64,000 nt of DNA from the NCBI RefSeq assembly GCF_900168265.1, contig NZ_FVZF01000018.1, positions 1 to 64,000 on the forward strand, given 5' to 3'. The notes under the pieces are model-generated. The model was not told the origin of the DNA, did not search any database, and was given only the letters and a program-made list of their open reading frames with translations. Numbering within the stretch: the stretch's first letter is position 1; each line of letters opens with the position of its first letter. The position numbers and the translations under genes were made by a program. Shown piece by piece: positions 39,154 to 46,622 of this stretch. Origin of the DNA: Salegentibacter salarius (GTDB lineage: Bacteria; Bacteroidota; Bacteroidia; Flavobacteriales; Flavobacteriaceae).

Positions 39154-39286
39154 TCCCTCCAGAGGGGTTAATTCCCACAGGCCTGTCTTGAAATTTCAAA
39201 AGTTTTTTTCAATTCACATCTCATTGACTTACCCGTAGCTTCTTGATTAACTAAGGCATTTTGTATTTTAGTAAGAAATTAAGTTT

Positions 39287-40048
39287 ATGAGATTCAGATT
39301 TCGTGTTTTCAGTTTATTAAGTATTCTTTTATTTTCCTTCGGAAGCCTTGCTGCACAGGAAACCACAGTGATGGTGAGAGCTTTGGCAAAAGATGCAAAA
39401 TTTATAGGAAGCTCTATTGGCGGGGCAAAAATTATTGTTAGAAATGCTGAGACGGGAGAGATCCTGGATCAGGGTTTTACTTCCGGAAGTACAGGAGATA
39501 CCAAACTAATTCTCAAAACTCCGCAAGAACGTTACGATAGTCTAACCGATGAAGAAACAGCAGGTTTCAAAGCGGAATTAGACATTAAAGAACCTACGTT
39601 TGTAGAAGTAGAAGCCCACGCGCCTTTTAATAAAAAGCAAGCCAGGGTGGTGTCCAGTACGCAGCTTTGGGTTATTCCCGGGAAGAATATCACCGGCGAT
39701 GGGGTAGTGCTGGAAGTTCCCGGTTTCGTGGTAGATATTCTTTCTCCACAAACCCACGAGCGTATAAAAGCATCAGAAATAGTAAGTTTAAAAGCCAATA
39801 TTGTGATGATGTGCGGTTGTCCCGTAACCGAAGGCGGTACCTGGGATGCCAATCAATATGAGGTGAAAGCAATTCTAGATGCCGAAGGAAAAGAAAGTAG
39901 GGAAATAGCGCTTAAGCCAACAGAAAAAGCCAGTACTTTTGAGGCAGAAGCGAACTTAAACAAAGGTTACTACACCATCACCATTTATGCTTTTGATCCC
40001 GTGACCGGCAACACCGGCGTTGATAAAACCAATATTATTATTAATTAA
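39287..40048 (+). CDS. Secreted protein of unknown function
   Basis: 253 residues with a clear signal peptide ending SLAAQE (about 24). The body is beta-rich: VMVRALAKDAKFIGSSIGGA and ETGEILDQGFTSG early, then VPGFVVDILSPQTHERI and a distinctive MMCGCPVTEGGTWD segment with the only two cysteines (CxC). It ends in YTITIYAFDPVTGNTGVD. The pattern suggests two immunoglobulin-like sandwiches, but I do not recognise a family. A CxC pair on an exported protein could bind metal. Confidence 0.75.
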   Translation: MRFRFRVFSLLSILLFSFGSLAAQETTVMVRALAKDAKFIGSSIGGAKIIVRNAETGEILDQGFTSGSTGDTKLILKTPQERYDSLTDEETAGFKAELDIKEPTFVEVEAHAPFNKKQARVVSSTQLWVIPGKNITGDGVVLEVPGFVVDILSPQTHERIKASEIVSLKANIVMMCGCPVTEGGTWDANQYEVKAILDAEGKESREIALKPTEKASTFEAEANLNKGYYTITIYAFDPVTGNTGVDKTNIIIN

Positions 40049-40087
40049 CTCACTAAGTGAGATTTGATAACAGGGGTTCGGCATTAC

Positions 40088-40361
40088 CGTCATTGTGAAT
40101 TAATGAAATGAGTGCGGCAATCTTTTGTTGGACAAAGTGAAGAGTGAAGAGTGAAAAGTTAATAGAAAATAGTGAATACACCGTCACTTCGAGTGGCCCG
40201 ACGGGAGTCGGGATGTATCGAGAAGTGCTTTTCAATTCCAACTTCAAAAGGTTCTCGATACGTCGCTATTTTCGTTTCTACTCAAATACCGCTACTCGAA
40301 CTGACGCGTTTAACTATTCAAGAACAGATTGCCACGTTGGCTATCGCCTCCTCGCAATGAT
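40088..40361. repeat. Nested composite palindrome, copy 1
   Basis: The outer pair belongs to the GTCATTG family: CGTCATTGTG and GTGCGGCAATC on the left, GATTGCCACGTTGG and CGCAATGATG on the right. Inside is a heptad tract, then a complete GTCACTTCGAG-family pair at 40182-40306 (CGTCACTTCGAGTGG with CTACTCGAACTGACG, and TATCGAGAA with TTCTCGATA). Confidence 0.75.
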
Positions 40362-40373
40362 GTTGGTGCTTTT

Positions 40374-40656
40374 GTCATTGTGTGCGAATGAAATGAGTGC
40401 GGCAATCTTTTGTTTTGAAAAGTGAAAAGTTAAAAGTGAAGAGTGAAGTGTGAAAAATTAATAGTGAAAACGATCCGTCACTTCGAGTGGCTCGACGAGA
40501 GTCGGGATGTATCGAGAAGTGCTTTTTAGTTCCAACTTCAAAAGGTTCTCGATACGCTGTTATTTTCGTTTCCACTCAAATATCACCACTCGAACTGACG
40601 CGCTTAACTATTCAAAAAACAGATTGCCACGTTGGCACTCGTCTCCTTGCGATGAC
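40374..40656. repeat. Nested composite palindrome, copy 2
   Basis: Same architecture as copy 1, 12 bases downstream: outer GTCATTGTG to GCGATGAC, heptad tract at 40418-40470, inner GTCACTTCGAG pair at 40476-40600. The two copies are diverged by many substitutions, so this is an old duplication or a repeated insertion. Together they fill the 612-base gap. Confidence 0.75.
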
Positions 40657-40660
40657 CTTG

Positions 40661-41938
40661 CTAATTAGCACACTCAAAGCATTTCATTAATTCGGGGCTT
40701 ATTTTAATGTCTTCAGAGCCTTTAAGAGGTTTGTTTAGCAATTCTTTTTCGGTAATAATACGGTGAAATTCTTTTGCATATTTTACTAAATTATCCCTTC
40801 GGGATTTTATTTTTTCAGTGATCTCTTTGCTGTTCTGCTCAGCGATATTTTTGGGCCAAACTTTAAAAGCATCGGCAATGGCATCATCGGTCAATAAATC
40901 CTGTAGCTTTTTTGCTTCCGCAGTAAAGATTTCAACCGGTGTATTAGTAAGGAAATAAACATCGTTTGGGTAAACCAACCCGGGCATATGACTAATCTCT
41001 TTTTCAAAAGGTCTTACTTCAGGCTCAATATTTTTATTAGAAATTATCCCGGGAATTACTCCGCCTAGATTAAAAAAGGCATTATCGCGATCTCCGGCCA
41101 GAGGAATGGCTTTAAAAGTATTGCCTTCCTTTTGAACTACCCAGCCCCATTGCTTGGCGTGCCTGTCCCAATCGCCAATAAGCATATCAAATAAACGCGC
41201 TCTTACAAACGCATTTTTATCTATGGAAACCTGTGAAGGATTTTCTTCTTTTAATTCTTGAAGGTTTTTGGTGTCTAATATTTTATATACATTTTTATAG
41301 CCTGTCCAGTTCTCTTCGCCTTCGGTTTCATATTCTAGCAGAAATAAACGATTTCCATATTTTTCATTGTATTGCTTTCCTAAAAACTCCTGTTTCGGTA
41401 CAAAAACTACTTTGGGATGTGTATGCAAAACCCCTGCTTTTTCAGAAAGAGAAGCTGCCAGAATTGCACCATAAGGGTGCGAAGCCGAAATGGCGTCTAT
41501 AACGATATTTTCAAGGCCCAGGCTGCGAGCGAATTCGGGAACGTGGGTGGAGGGATCTTTATTTACACTACGCAGGGAATATAAAAATCCGTTTTTATCT
41601 TTTAAGCGAAGCGAGTGGGTTTGGGTGCCGCCACCTTCTTTTACAATCTCAATTCCTCCATACAGGCTATCTAGAAAAAGCACCGGAACTTTTACCGGGC
41701 TAGTCCAGGCTTCTCGGTAATTCTCACCCTGCATGATATCCTTAAGTTCATTCGCTTCATACAAGCTACTGGCGGCTACCTCTACCGAATCATGTCTTCG
41801 GAAATCCATGCTTTCCAGATCATCCAATTCCTGAATAGTGACCGTCTCAAATTCTTTATCTGCGCTGGAAACTGAAAAATATACCAGTATTATAAACGCG
41901 ATAAGGAGTATAAAAACTAACCAAAGCAGTTTTTTCAT
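40661..41938 (-). CDS. Membrane-anchored protein with a FAM20/HipA-like kinase fold signature
   Basis: 425 residues, one N-terminal membrane anchor (about 4-24), remainder predicted outside the cytoplasm. Residues 251-260, DMLIGDWDRH, and 283-286, DRDN, match the catalytic and metal-binding loops of FAM20-type and HipA-type kinases in pattern. LYSLRSVNKDP (about 119) may be the Lys-bearing strand, and SASHPYGAIL is conserved in relatives I recall fused to metallophosphatases or Omp85 barrels. Activity is inferred only. Stands alone between repeats. Confidence 0.55.
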   Translation of the reverse strand: MKKLLWLVFILLIAFIILVYFSVSSADKEFETVTIQELDDLESMDFRRHDSVEVAASSLYEANELKDIMQGENYREAWTSPVKVPVLFLDSLYGGIEIVKEGGGTQTHSLRLKDKNGFLYSLRSVNKDPSTHVPEFARSLGLENIVIDAISASHPYGAILAASLSEKAGVLHTHPKVVFVPKQEFLGKQYNEKYGNRLFLLEYETEGEENWTGYKNVYKILDTKNLQELKEENPSQVSIDKNAFVRARLFDMLIGDWDRHAKQWGWVVQKEGNTFKAIPLAGDRDNAFFNLGGVIPGIISNKNIEPEVRPFEKEISHMPGLVYPNDVYFLTNTPVEIFTAEAKKLQDLLTDDAIADAFKVWPKNIAEQNSKEITEKIKSRRDNLVKYAKEFHRIITEKELLNKPLKGSEDIKISPELMKCFECAN

Positions 41939-42020
41939 TTTCTGTGATTTTAGATAGGTTTAAAAATACAGATTTATGAATTATTCTGATGAAAAAAAGG
42001 ATTATACCTGTTGAGGTTTT

Positions 42021-42042
42021 ACGCGATAATCGAGATTAAATG
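42021..42042. repeat. Fragment of the 92-bp dispersed element
   Basis: ACGCGATAATCGAGATTAAA plus TG matches one end of the elements at 52.7 and 61.5 kb. It lies between two minus-strand genes. Confidence 0.5.
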
Positions 42043-42128
42043 ATCCTGGGTCGGGAACTTAGTCGTCTCTTTTTGAAGTAAATGATCACGCTTAAAATTT
42101 TAATCCAAAATAAATAAAAACCTTCTTG

Positions 42129-43133
42129 CTATAGTAATTCCTGAATCTTTTCCTCCAATTCATCTCCGCTAAGATTACGTGCCACCACTTTCCCTTCAGA
42201 ATTTATAAGATAATTAGAAGGAGTTTTTCTAATCCCATAATTAGTGAAAACCGGGCCTTCCCAGCCCTGAAGACTGCTAAGTTGTGGCCACTTTAAATTA
42301 TCATTTTCAATGACCTTAAGCCATTCTTGCTTTTCTGTATCGCGGGAAAGAGCTATTATTGCGAGCCCCTCAGACTTATATTTTCGATATAGCTTTTTTA
42401 GTTCCTGGTTTTGCATTTTGCTGGGATTACAGGTAGAGGCCCAAAATTGTAAAAGCGTTACTTTCCCGGTTAATTCAGAAAATTTTCTTGTTTCACCGTT
42501 GGGGGTGGGTAATTCAAAATCGGTGTATTTTTCTCCAAGTTGCGGGATACTATCGTTATTCAAAAAAGAAAGTATCCGCTTTCCAAAGGAGCTCTGCTTA
42601 ATTTCCTCTGGAAACATTTCAAAATATTTTCCGGTGGTTTCCTGGCCCCATTTTCCGGAAACTTCATAGAGCATTCGAAGGCTTATTAAGGCGTTAGGAT
42701 TGTTTCTGATAAAAGTTTCCTGGCGATTTCTAAGTTCAGCATCACTAATTTTATCAAAATCCCTGTAAATACTTTTTTCTTCCTCAACTAATTCCTGGGA
42801 AACAGAGCCGGTAACTTCTGCATCCTGGAAATCTACATTGCTGGCATCAAAACGCATTGGTTTATCCTGTAGCCATAATTCTTTGAATTTAGAGCGATCT
42901 TTAGTATGAAGCATCACCCATATTGTGGGCTCGGGGAGCTTGGTGTTAAATTTAAAGCTATCGTTTTGCACTTCTGCGGAATCTAAAGTTCCGCCATTTA
43001 CCAGGTCCCTAAAATACAACCAGCTGCCATCTTTTATATCCTTAGTTTCCCCTGTTAAGGAAAAGCTAGATTCCTGCGCCTGAAGCGAAGTGAGAGTAAA
43101 TAGAAAGCTGAAAATGATAAAAATTAATCGCAT
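42129..43133 (-). CDS. TlpA-like thioredoxin-fold protein with an incomplete active site
   Basis: 334 residues with a signal peptide ending SLQAQE. The N-terminal half (about 25-120) resembles the DUF4369 domain common in Bacteroidota; the C-terminal half is a TlpA/AhpC-type thioredoxin fold starting KYTDFELPTPNGETRKF. The redox site reads FWASTCNPSKM: Cys235 is present but the second Cys is Ser238, and Trp before the first Cys is Thr. It is unlikely to be a normal dithiol oxidoreductase. Read directly from the DNA (TGT AAT CCC AGC). Confidence 0.85.
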   Translation of the reverse strand: MRLIFIIFSFLFTLTSLQAQESSFSLTGETKDIKDGSWLYFRDLVNGGTLDSAEVQNDSFKFNTKLPEPTIWVMLHTKDRSKFKELWLQDKPMRFDASNVDFQDAEVTGSVSQELVEEEKSIYRDFDKISDAELRNRQETFIRNNPNALISLRMLYEVSGKWGQETTGKYFEMFPEEIKQSSFGKRILSFLNNDSIPQLGEKYTDFELPTPNGETRKFSELTGKVTLLQFWASTCNPSKMQNQELKKLYRKYKSEGLAIIALSRDTEKQEWLKVIENDNLKWPQLSSLQGWEGPVFTNYGIRKTPSNYLINSEGKVVARNLSGDELEEKIQELL

Positions 43134-43241
43134 AAATCAACGAATTTACATGTCAATACGTTGAAGATAAGGATTAAATCTAGATTGGATGTAAGAAGGC
43201 TTGCTGGGAAAGGGTATTATCTAGAAGTCTTAGTATATACT

Positions 43242-43403
43242 TCAGGTGTTTTTGCCGAATTGACCCCCTAAGACAAAACCAATCCCGATTATAAATCCAA
43301 TGATAAGAGCGCGGGTAATTCCGGTCATGCCATCACTAATAATCAGATAAGTTAATATCCCAATCAAAAGAACTAAAATACCAGCTTTTGCAGTTTTACT
43401 CAT
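43242..43403 (-). CDS. Small membrane protein, 53 aa
   Basis: MSKTAKAGILVLLIGILTYL is followed by a short polar turn (IISDGMTGITRA) and a second hydrophobic segment ending GFVLGGQFGKNT. Two membrane helices are predicted. Lys3, Gly8, Gly15 and the G-G-F-L-G-F tail line up with the 59-residue protein encoded 42 bases upstream in the same orientation, suggesting a diverged duplicate. Confidence 0.6.
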   Translation of the reverse strand: MSKTAKAGILVLLIGILTYLIISDGMTGITRALIIGFIIGIGFVLGGQFGKNT

Positions 43404-43445
43404 ATTTAAAAACAGGATTGAACTGCCAGGATTGAACTGAATTAA

Positions 43446-43625
43446 TTATTGTTTGGCCTCCGGAAATTTCCACTTCCAAAAACGAAATTTTCCGGTAAGC
43501 AGAAAAGGAACTCCTACACCGACTAACATTCCAGCAAAGAAATTTAAATTATGAGCTTCAAAATTATAGCTCCAGATGAGTCCGGTGGTAATAAGAAAAA
43601 GGCCAAATATTCTTGCTTTATTCAC
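43446..43625 (-). CDS. Small membrane protein, 59 aa
   Basis: Starts at GTG. Two hydrophobic segments: RIFGLFLITTGLIWSY and FFAGMLVGVGVPFLL, then a basic aromatic tail KFRFWKWKFPEAKQ. Lies 21 bases after the 34-residue gene. No family recognised. The GTG start rests on frame and position only. Confidence 0.55.
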   Translation of the reverse strand: MNKARIFGLFLITTGLIWSYNFEAHNLNFFAGMLVGVGVPFLLTGKFRFWKWKFPEAKQ

Positions 43626-43646
43626 AGTTAAAAAATATAGGGTGGA

Positions 43647-43751
43647 TTAACCTGCTACGATAGCTTTTAAAGCAAAGTCCAAGAAAATAACCAGCATAAG
43701 TGCAGTGAAAATAATTCCTACTAATTTTAAAGTATTGATGCGATCTTTCAT
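43647..43751 (-). CDS. Small single-span membrane protein, 34 aa
   Basis: Begins MKDRINTLKLVGIIFTALML and ends LDFALKAIVAG. One membrane helix. It aligns without gaps to the 39-residue protein at 45279-45398 with 13 identical positions of 34, including LxxxGII, M-V and LDF. A near-consensus -7 box (AATCTTTG on the minus strand) lies about 20 bases before the ATG. Confidence 0.6.
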   Translation of the reverse strand: MKDRINTLKLVGIIFTALMLVIFLDFALKAIVAG

Positions 43752-43989
43752 ATTTAAATTTTTAGTTACACAAAGATTTTGAGAAATGTTTCGTAGTGAA
43801 AATCAGTTTGATTTTGAAAACATTAATCCCTGGGAAATTCAGTTTTTAATAACGAATTTTAATAAAACTAACGGTAAATATAAGGAATTTTATATGTTTT
43901 ATCCAAATTTAATCTTAAATACGGGCTTTTTATACGTGTTTTGGTTAAAAAATTACAAGTTTTTTAAAATTCTTTTTTCGGTAGAGAAG

Positions 43990-44841
43990 CTAGCTATTTT
44001 CGGCTAAATGTTTTCTTTTCTGATAGTATTTAAAAATAAGCAGGATCAAGGCTATTTGTAGGATAAGAGAAAAAATAGAAGCTTCAAATCCGAATTTTCC
44101 GCCGTTTAAAATATTTTCTTCAGCAATATTAAATTCAACGATAGAATAGAATTCCTGGCCACTTACATTAAAACCAAAATAAGCTTGAAATAAATTCCAG
44201 CTAAAATGCAGGGAAATAGGAAACCATAGGTTTTTGGTATAAATATAGGAAAGGCCCAGTAATATCCCCGCGCCAAATAGGCCTGCAAGCGCTATCCAGC
44301 TGAGGTTAGGATTAAAACTATGGGCCAGTGCGAATAATAAAGAAGAAACAATTAAAGCGATATAATTATTAAAGCTATACATTAAATTCCTTTGAATATA
44401 GCCTCTACACAATAGTTCTTCGCTAATACTTACAGCCATAAAAACTCCAATAGATAATAAAATTTCCTGTAGATCCAGGTTGAAATTTTCAACATTAATT
44501 TCATCTAAAACTACCAGTAGAAAGAAGCCTGTAGCCATGACTATAAGTCCTATTATAATTCCTGCAAGGAAATCGAACCCGCGATCTTTAATTTTTAAGC
44601 CCAGCTCTTTAAATTTTCTTTTTTCAACAAATCTCATAAAGAGATAAAGAACTGTAAGTGTTGCCAGTAACGTAGCTATGGTTATAATAAATGACTGGAG
44701 GCTGGTTTTTTGCAATTCTTCTTCAAAGGATATGCCTCCAATTACATAAGCTATTGTTTGAAATATAGCCAGAATAATAACATAAGGGAAAATAAGAAGT
44801 AGTACTCTTATCCAACCCATTTTTTTATCGTCTCTTTTCAT
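43990..44841 (-). CDS. CPBP-family intramembrane metalloprotease
   Basis: 283 residues, about seven to eight membrane segments. Catalytic motifs of the CAAX-protease/bacteriocin-processing family are complete: EELLCR (Glu141, Glu142, Arg146), FALAH (His174) and HFSWN (His212, Asn216). Family members process prenylated or hydrophobic peptides, or protect against bacteriocins. Flanked on both sides by genes for very small hydrophobic proteins in the same orientation. Confidence 0.9.
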   Translation of the reverse strand: MKRDDKKMGWIRVLLLIFPYVIILAIFQTIAYVIGGISFEEELQKTSLQSFIITIATLLATLTVLYLFMRFVEKRKFKELGLKIKDRGFDFLAGIIIGLIVMATGFFLLVVLDEINVENFNLDLQEILLSIGVFMAVSISEELLCRGYIQRNLMYSFNNYIALIVSSLLFALAHSFNPNLSWIALAGLFGAGILLGLSYIYTKNLWFPISLHFSWNLFQAYFGFNVSGQEFYSIVEFNIAEENILNGGKFGFEASIFSLILQIALILLIFKYYQKRKHLAENS

Positions 44842-44860
44842 TTTTAATATTCGGGAATGC

Positions 44861-45253
44861 TTATGCTTGTTGGGGTTTCAGTTCAATTTGGTTTAAGAGA
44901 TCGGTGAGTTTGTACAAAGACTCATCTTCCATTAGATCCTTGTCGATCTTAAGTTTAGCTTGCCTGGTTTCAAGTGTGAAACTGCTTTTAAACTTCCAAA
45001 TTGCGGTGAGTTCGTTAAGTTTTATGCTTTTAGGAAAAAGGGAATTTTTGGTTAGTCTGCCTTCCGAAATATGTAAATATTGATGTTTCTTTTTATAGTA
45101 CCAGGTGCCCAACTGTAGTAGGCCAAGTAAAGCCCAGGTATAATAAATAAGCGAGAAATTATTAAGGAATACTATTGCAATGCCAATAATTAAAAATCCT
45201 ATCTCGGAATAAAGTTGATAATTAAGCTTTTTCTTTTGGTAATAGATAATCAC
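44861..45253 (-). CDS. Membrane protein of unknown function, 130 aa
   Basis: Starts at GTG. Two hydrophobic segments (about 16-34, IGFLIIGIAIVFLNNFSLIY, and 35-50) followed by a cytoplasmic-type domain with HQYLHISEGRLTKNSLFPKS and a C-terminal helix. The layout resembles PH-like membrane-associated domains of Bacteroidota, but this is a guess. 19 bases before the CPBP gene, so probably cotranscribed. Confidence 0.65.
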   Translation of the reverse strand: MIIYYQKKKLNYQLYSEIGFLIIGIAIVFLNNFSLIYYTWALLGLLQLGTWYYKKKHQYLHISEGRLTKNSLFPKSIKLNELTAIWKFKSSFTLETRQAKLKIDKDLMEDESLYKLTDLLNQIELKPQQA

Positions 45254-45278
45254 GGTTTAGGATACTTTTAAAGTATAT

Positions 45279-45398
45279 TTATAGAGGGCTATTCCAACCG
45301 TCTAACGCGGCTTCTATAGTGAAATCGAGTAGGTAAACTGCCATAATTATTAAACCGATGATCCCTATGATTTCCAGGAAAGTATAGTTGGGTTTCAT
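45279..45398 (-). CDS. Small single-span membrane protein, 39 aa
   Basis: Begins MKPNYTFLEIIGIIGLIIMA and continues VYLLDFTIEAALDG with a short WNSPL tail. One membrane helix. Paralogue of the 34-residue protein on the other side of the CPBP gene. Lies 7 bases after the 41-residue gene and 25 before the 130-residue gene. Confidence 0.6.
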   Translation of the reverse strand: MKPNYTFLEIIGIIGLIIMAVYLLDFTIEAALDGWNSPL

Positions 45399-45405
45399 AG
45401 ATGTA

Positions 45406-45531
45406 TTAAATTCCTAAAAGTCCTTGTTTAAAGTGCTCCCAATCTGAAAGTATTAAATACACAACGATAAGCGCTACACCTATTAAAAAAATACTGGTTT
45501 TGGAGAATTTCTGAGTTTTTTGGTTTTCCAT
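45406..45531 (-). CDS. Small single-span membrane protein, 41 aa
   Basis: MENQKTQKFSKTSIFLIGVA then LIVVYLILSDWEHFKQGLLG and a final Ile. A charged N-terminus, one helix (about 13-29) and an amphipathic tail. First of the run leading into the CPBP protease gene. No family recognised. Confidence 0.55.
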   Translation of the reverse strand: MENQKTQKFSKTSIFLIGVALIVVYLILSDWEHFKQGLLGI

Positions 45532-45599
45532 AGCTTGTTTTCGTGATAAGTGGATGAAAATATTAAAATGTTACAAAAAACCACCTAAAAAATCGATTT

Positions 45600-46139
45600 T
45601 TATTGATTAAAATGAAAATCCCGGTGAGCATGCCAAATTTTCCCATCGTGCTTCATAAGGCTGAAATTTTTAACGGAAAAGGAATCAGTGAATTCGCGCG
45701 CTTTAAAATCTGCCCAGGCTTTGGGAAATTGTTTATGATGAAGATCTCGAGAAGCGAGGGTGATATGCGGATGGATCTTAGAAAAAGTTTCGTGCTTTTT
45801 TAAGCTGAAATTTTTCATAAAAATTTCCTGTAAATCGGCGTGCAGGCTAATTAGTTCTTTGTGATCTTCAATATTTATAAAGATCACTTTTTGACCGAAT
45901 CTTCCAAAATCTTTTAAATTAAGCGGGAAGCTTTTTTGATTTTCAGCAAAGCTTTTTAAACTATCAATTAGTTTTCCTTCTTCGGTTTCTGGAATTTTAA
46001 ATGGAATTTGCAGCGTAATATGCGCCGGCAGTTTCAACGCGTGTTTTGCCTTGTATTTTTCGGCAATCTCCAGCTTCAGCGATTTTATTCGCTTACTTAT
46101 TTCTTCCGGAGGAATTATTGCGAGAAAATATAATGGCAT
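45600..46139 (-). CDS. 2'-5' RNA ligase/phosphodiesterase family protein
   Basis: Two-histidine phosphoesterase fold of 179 residues. Both HxTx motifs are present: HITL at His40 and HITL in HPHITLASR (about His123). Family members act on cyclic or 2'-5' phosphodiester bonds in RNA or nucleotides. I start at ATG 46139 (MPLYFLAIIPP); an in-frame GTG at 46163 adds 8 residues outside the fold. Confidence 0.85.
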   Translation of the reverse strand: MPLYFLAIIPPEEISKRIKSLKLEIAEKYKAKHALKLPAHITLQIPFKIPETEEGKLIDSLKSFAENQKSFPLNLKDFGRFGQKVIFINIEDHKELISLHADLQEIFMKNFSLKKHETFSKIHPHITLASRDLHHKQFPKAWADFKAREFTDSFSVKNFSLMKHDGKIWHAHRDFHFNQ

Positions 46140-46238
46140 TTCAGTTGAAATTTGAATTGACACTGCTTTAATTTCCGAAGAAAATTTTACAGGACTTCTG
46201 GAAAACGCTTTTAATTAACTGCAAAAATTGCCAGGAAT

Positions 46239-46616
46239 TTAAAACTGACTACTTTCAGCAATAAAAACGGTTTTCTTATTAAAATAATAGATGATCAAAC
46301 CAAAGGTGAACAACAGTAAATTTTGCACCAGGCTGTCTACCATAAAATTTAGATCGTCTCCCGTTGCCACTTTTATGAGTTTTCCAAGTATGGAAAGTCC
46401 GGGACCAATCATCATGATAATCGCCCAAAAGTGGATGGCCGTTTTTGCCAGTCTGTGTTTGTTAAATAGTAAATATAACAGCGCTAATTCTATGACTACT
46501 GCAATTAATCCCAGGAGGTTGCCGGTAACCACCATATAAGTGTTCCAGATTAGTAAAAGAAAAATATAAACAATAAGCAGTCGGTAAAACCACTTGTTCT
46601 TAAAAACCATTTCCAT
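46239..46616 (-). CDS. Four-span membrane protein of unknown function
   Basis: 125 residues with four hydrophobic segments (about 10-28, 32-50, 60-80 and 92-110) joined by short loops, including FNKHRLAKTAIHFWA and KVATGDDLNFMVD. No motif or family recognised. It lies 6 bases after lysA on the same strand, so it may be cotranscribed with it. Confidence 0.65.
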   Translation of the reverse strand: MEMVFKNKWFYRLLIVYIFLLLIWNTYMVVTGNLLGLIAVVIELALLYLLFNKHRLAKTAIHFWAIIMMIGPGLSILGKLIKVATGDDLNFMVDSLVQNLLLFTFGLIIYYFNKKTVFIAESSQF

Positions 46617-46622
46617 AAGGAC

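Noticed and set aside
40053-40690. Several 60-93 residue open frames on both strands
   Set aside because: They lie wholly in the nested palindromes and read the same repeat in different frames; repeat-derived, not genes.
43786-44007. Plus-strand 73-residue open frame between the small membrane protein genes and the CPBP gene
   Set aside because: Very AT-rich with a biased Phe/Asn/Lys composition, overlaps the CPBP 3' end, no promoter or family features; probably chance.
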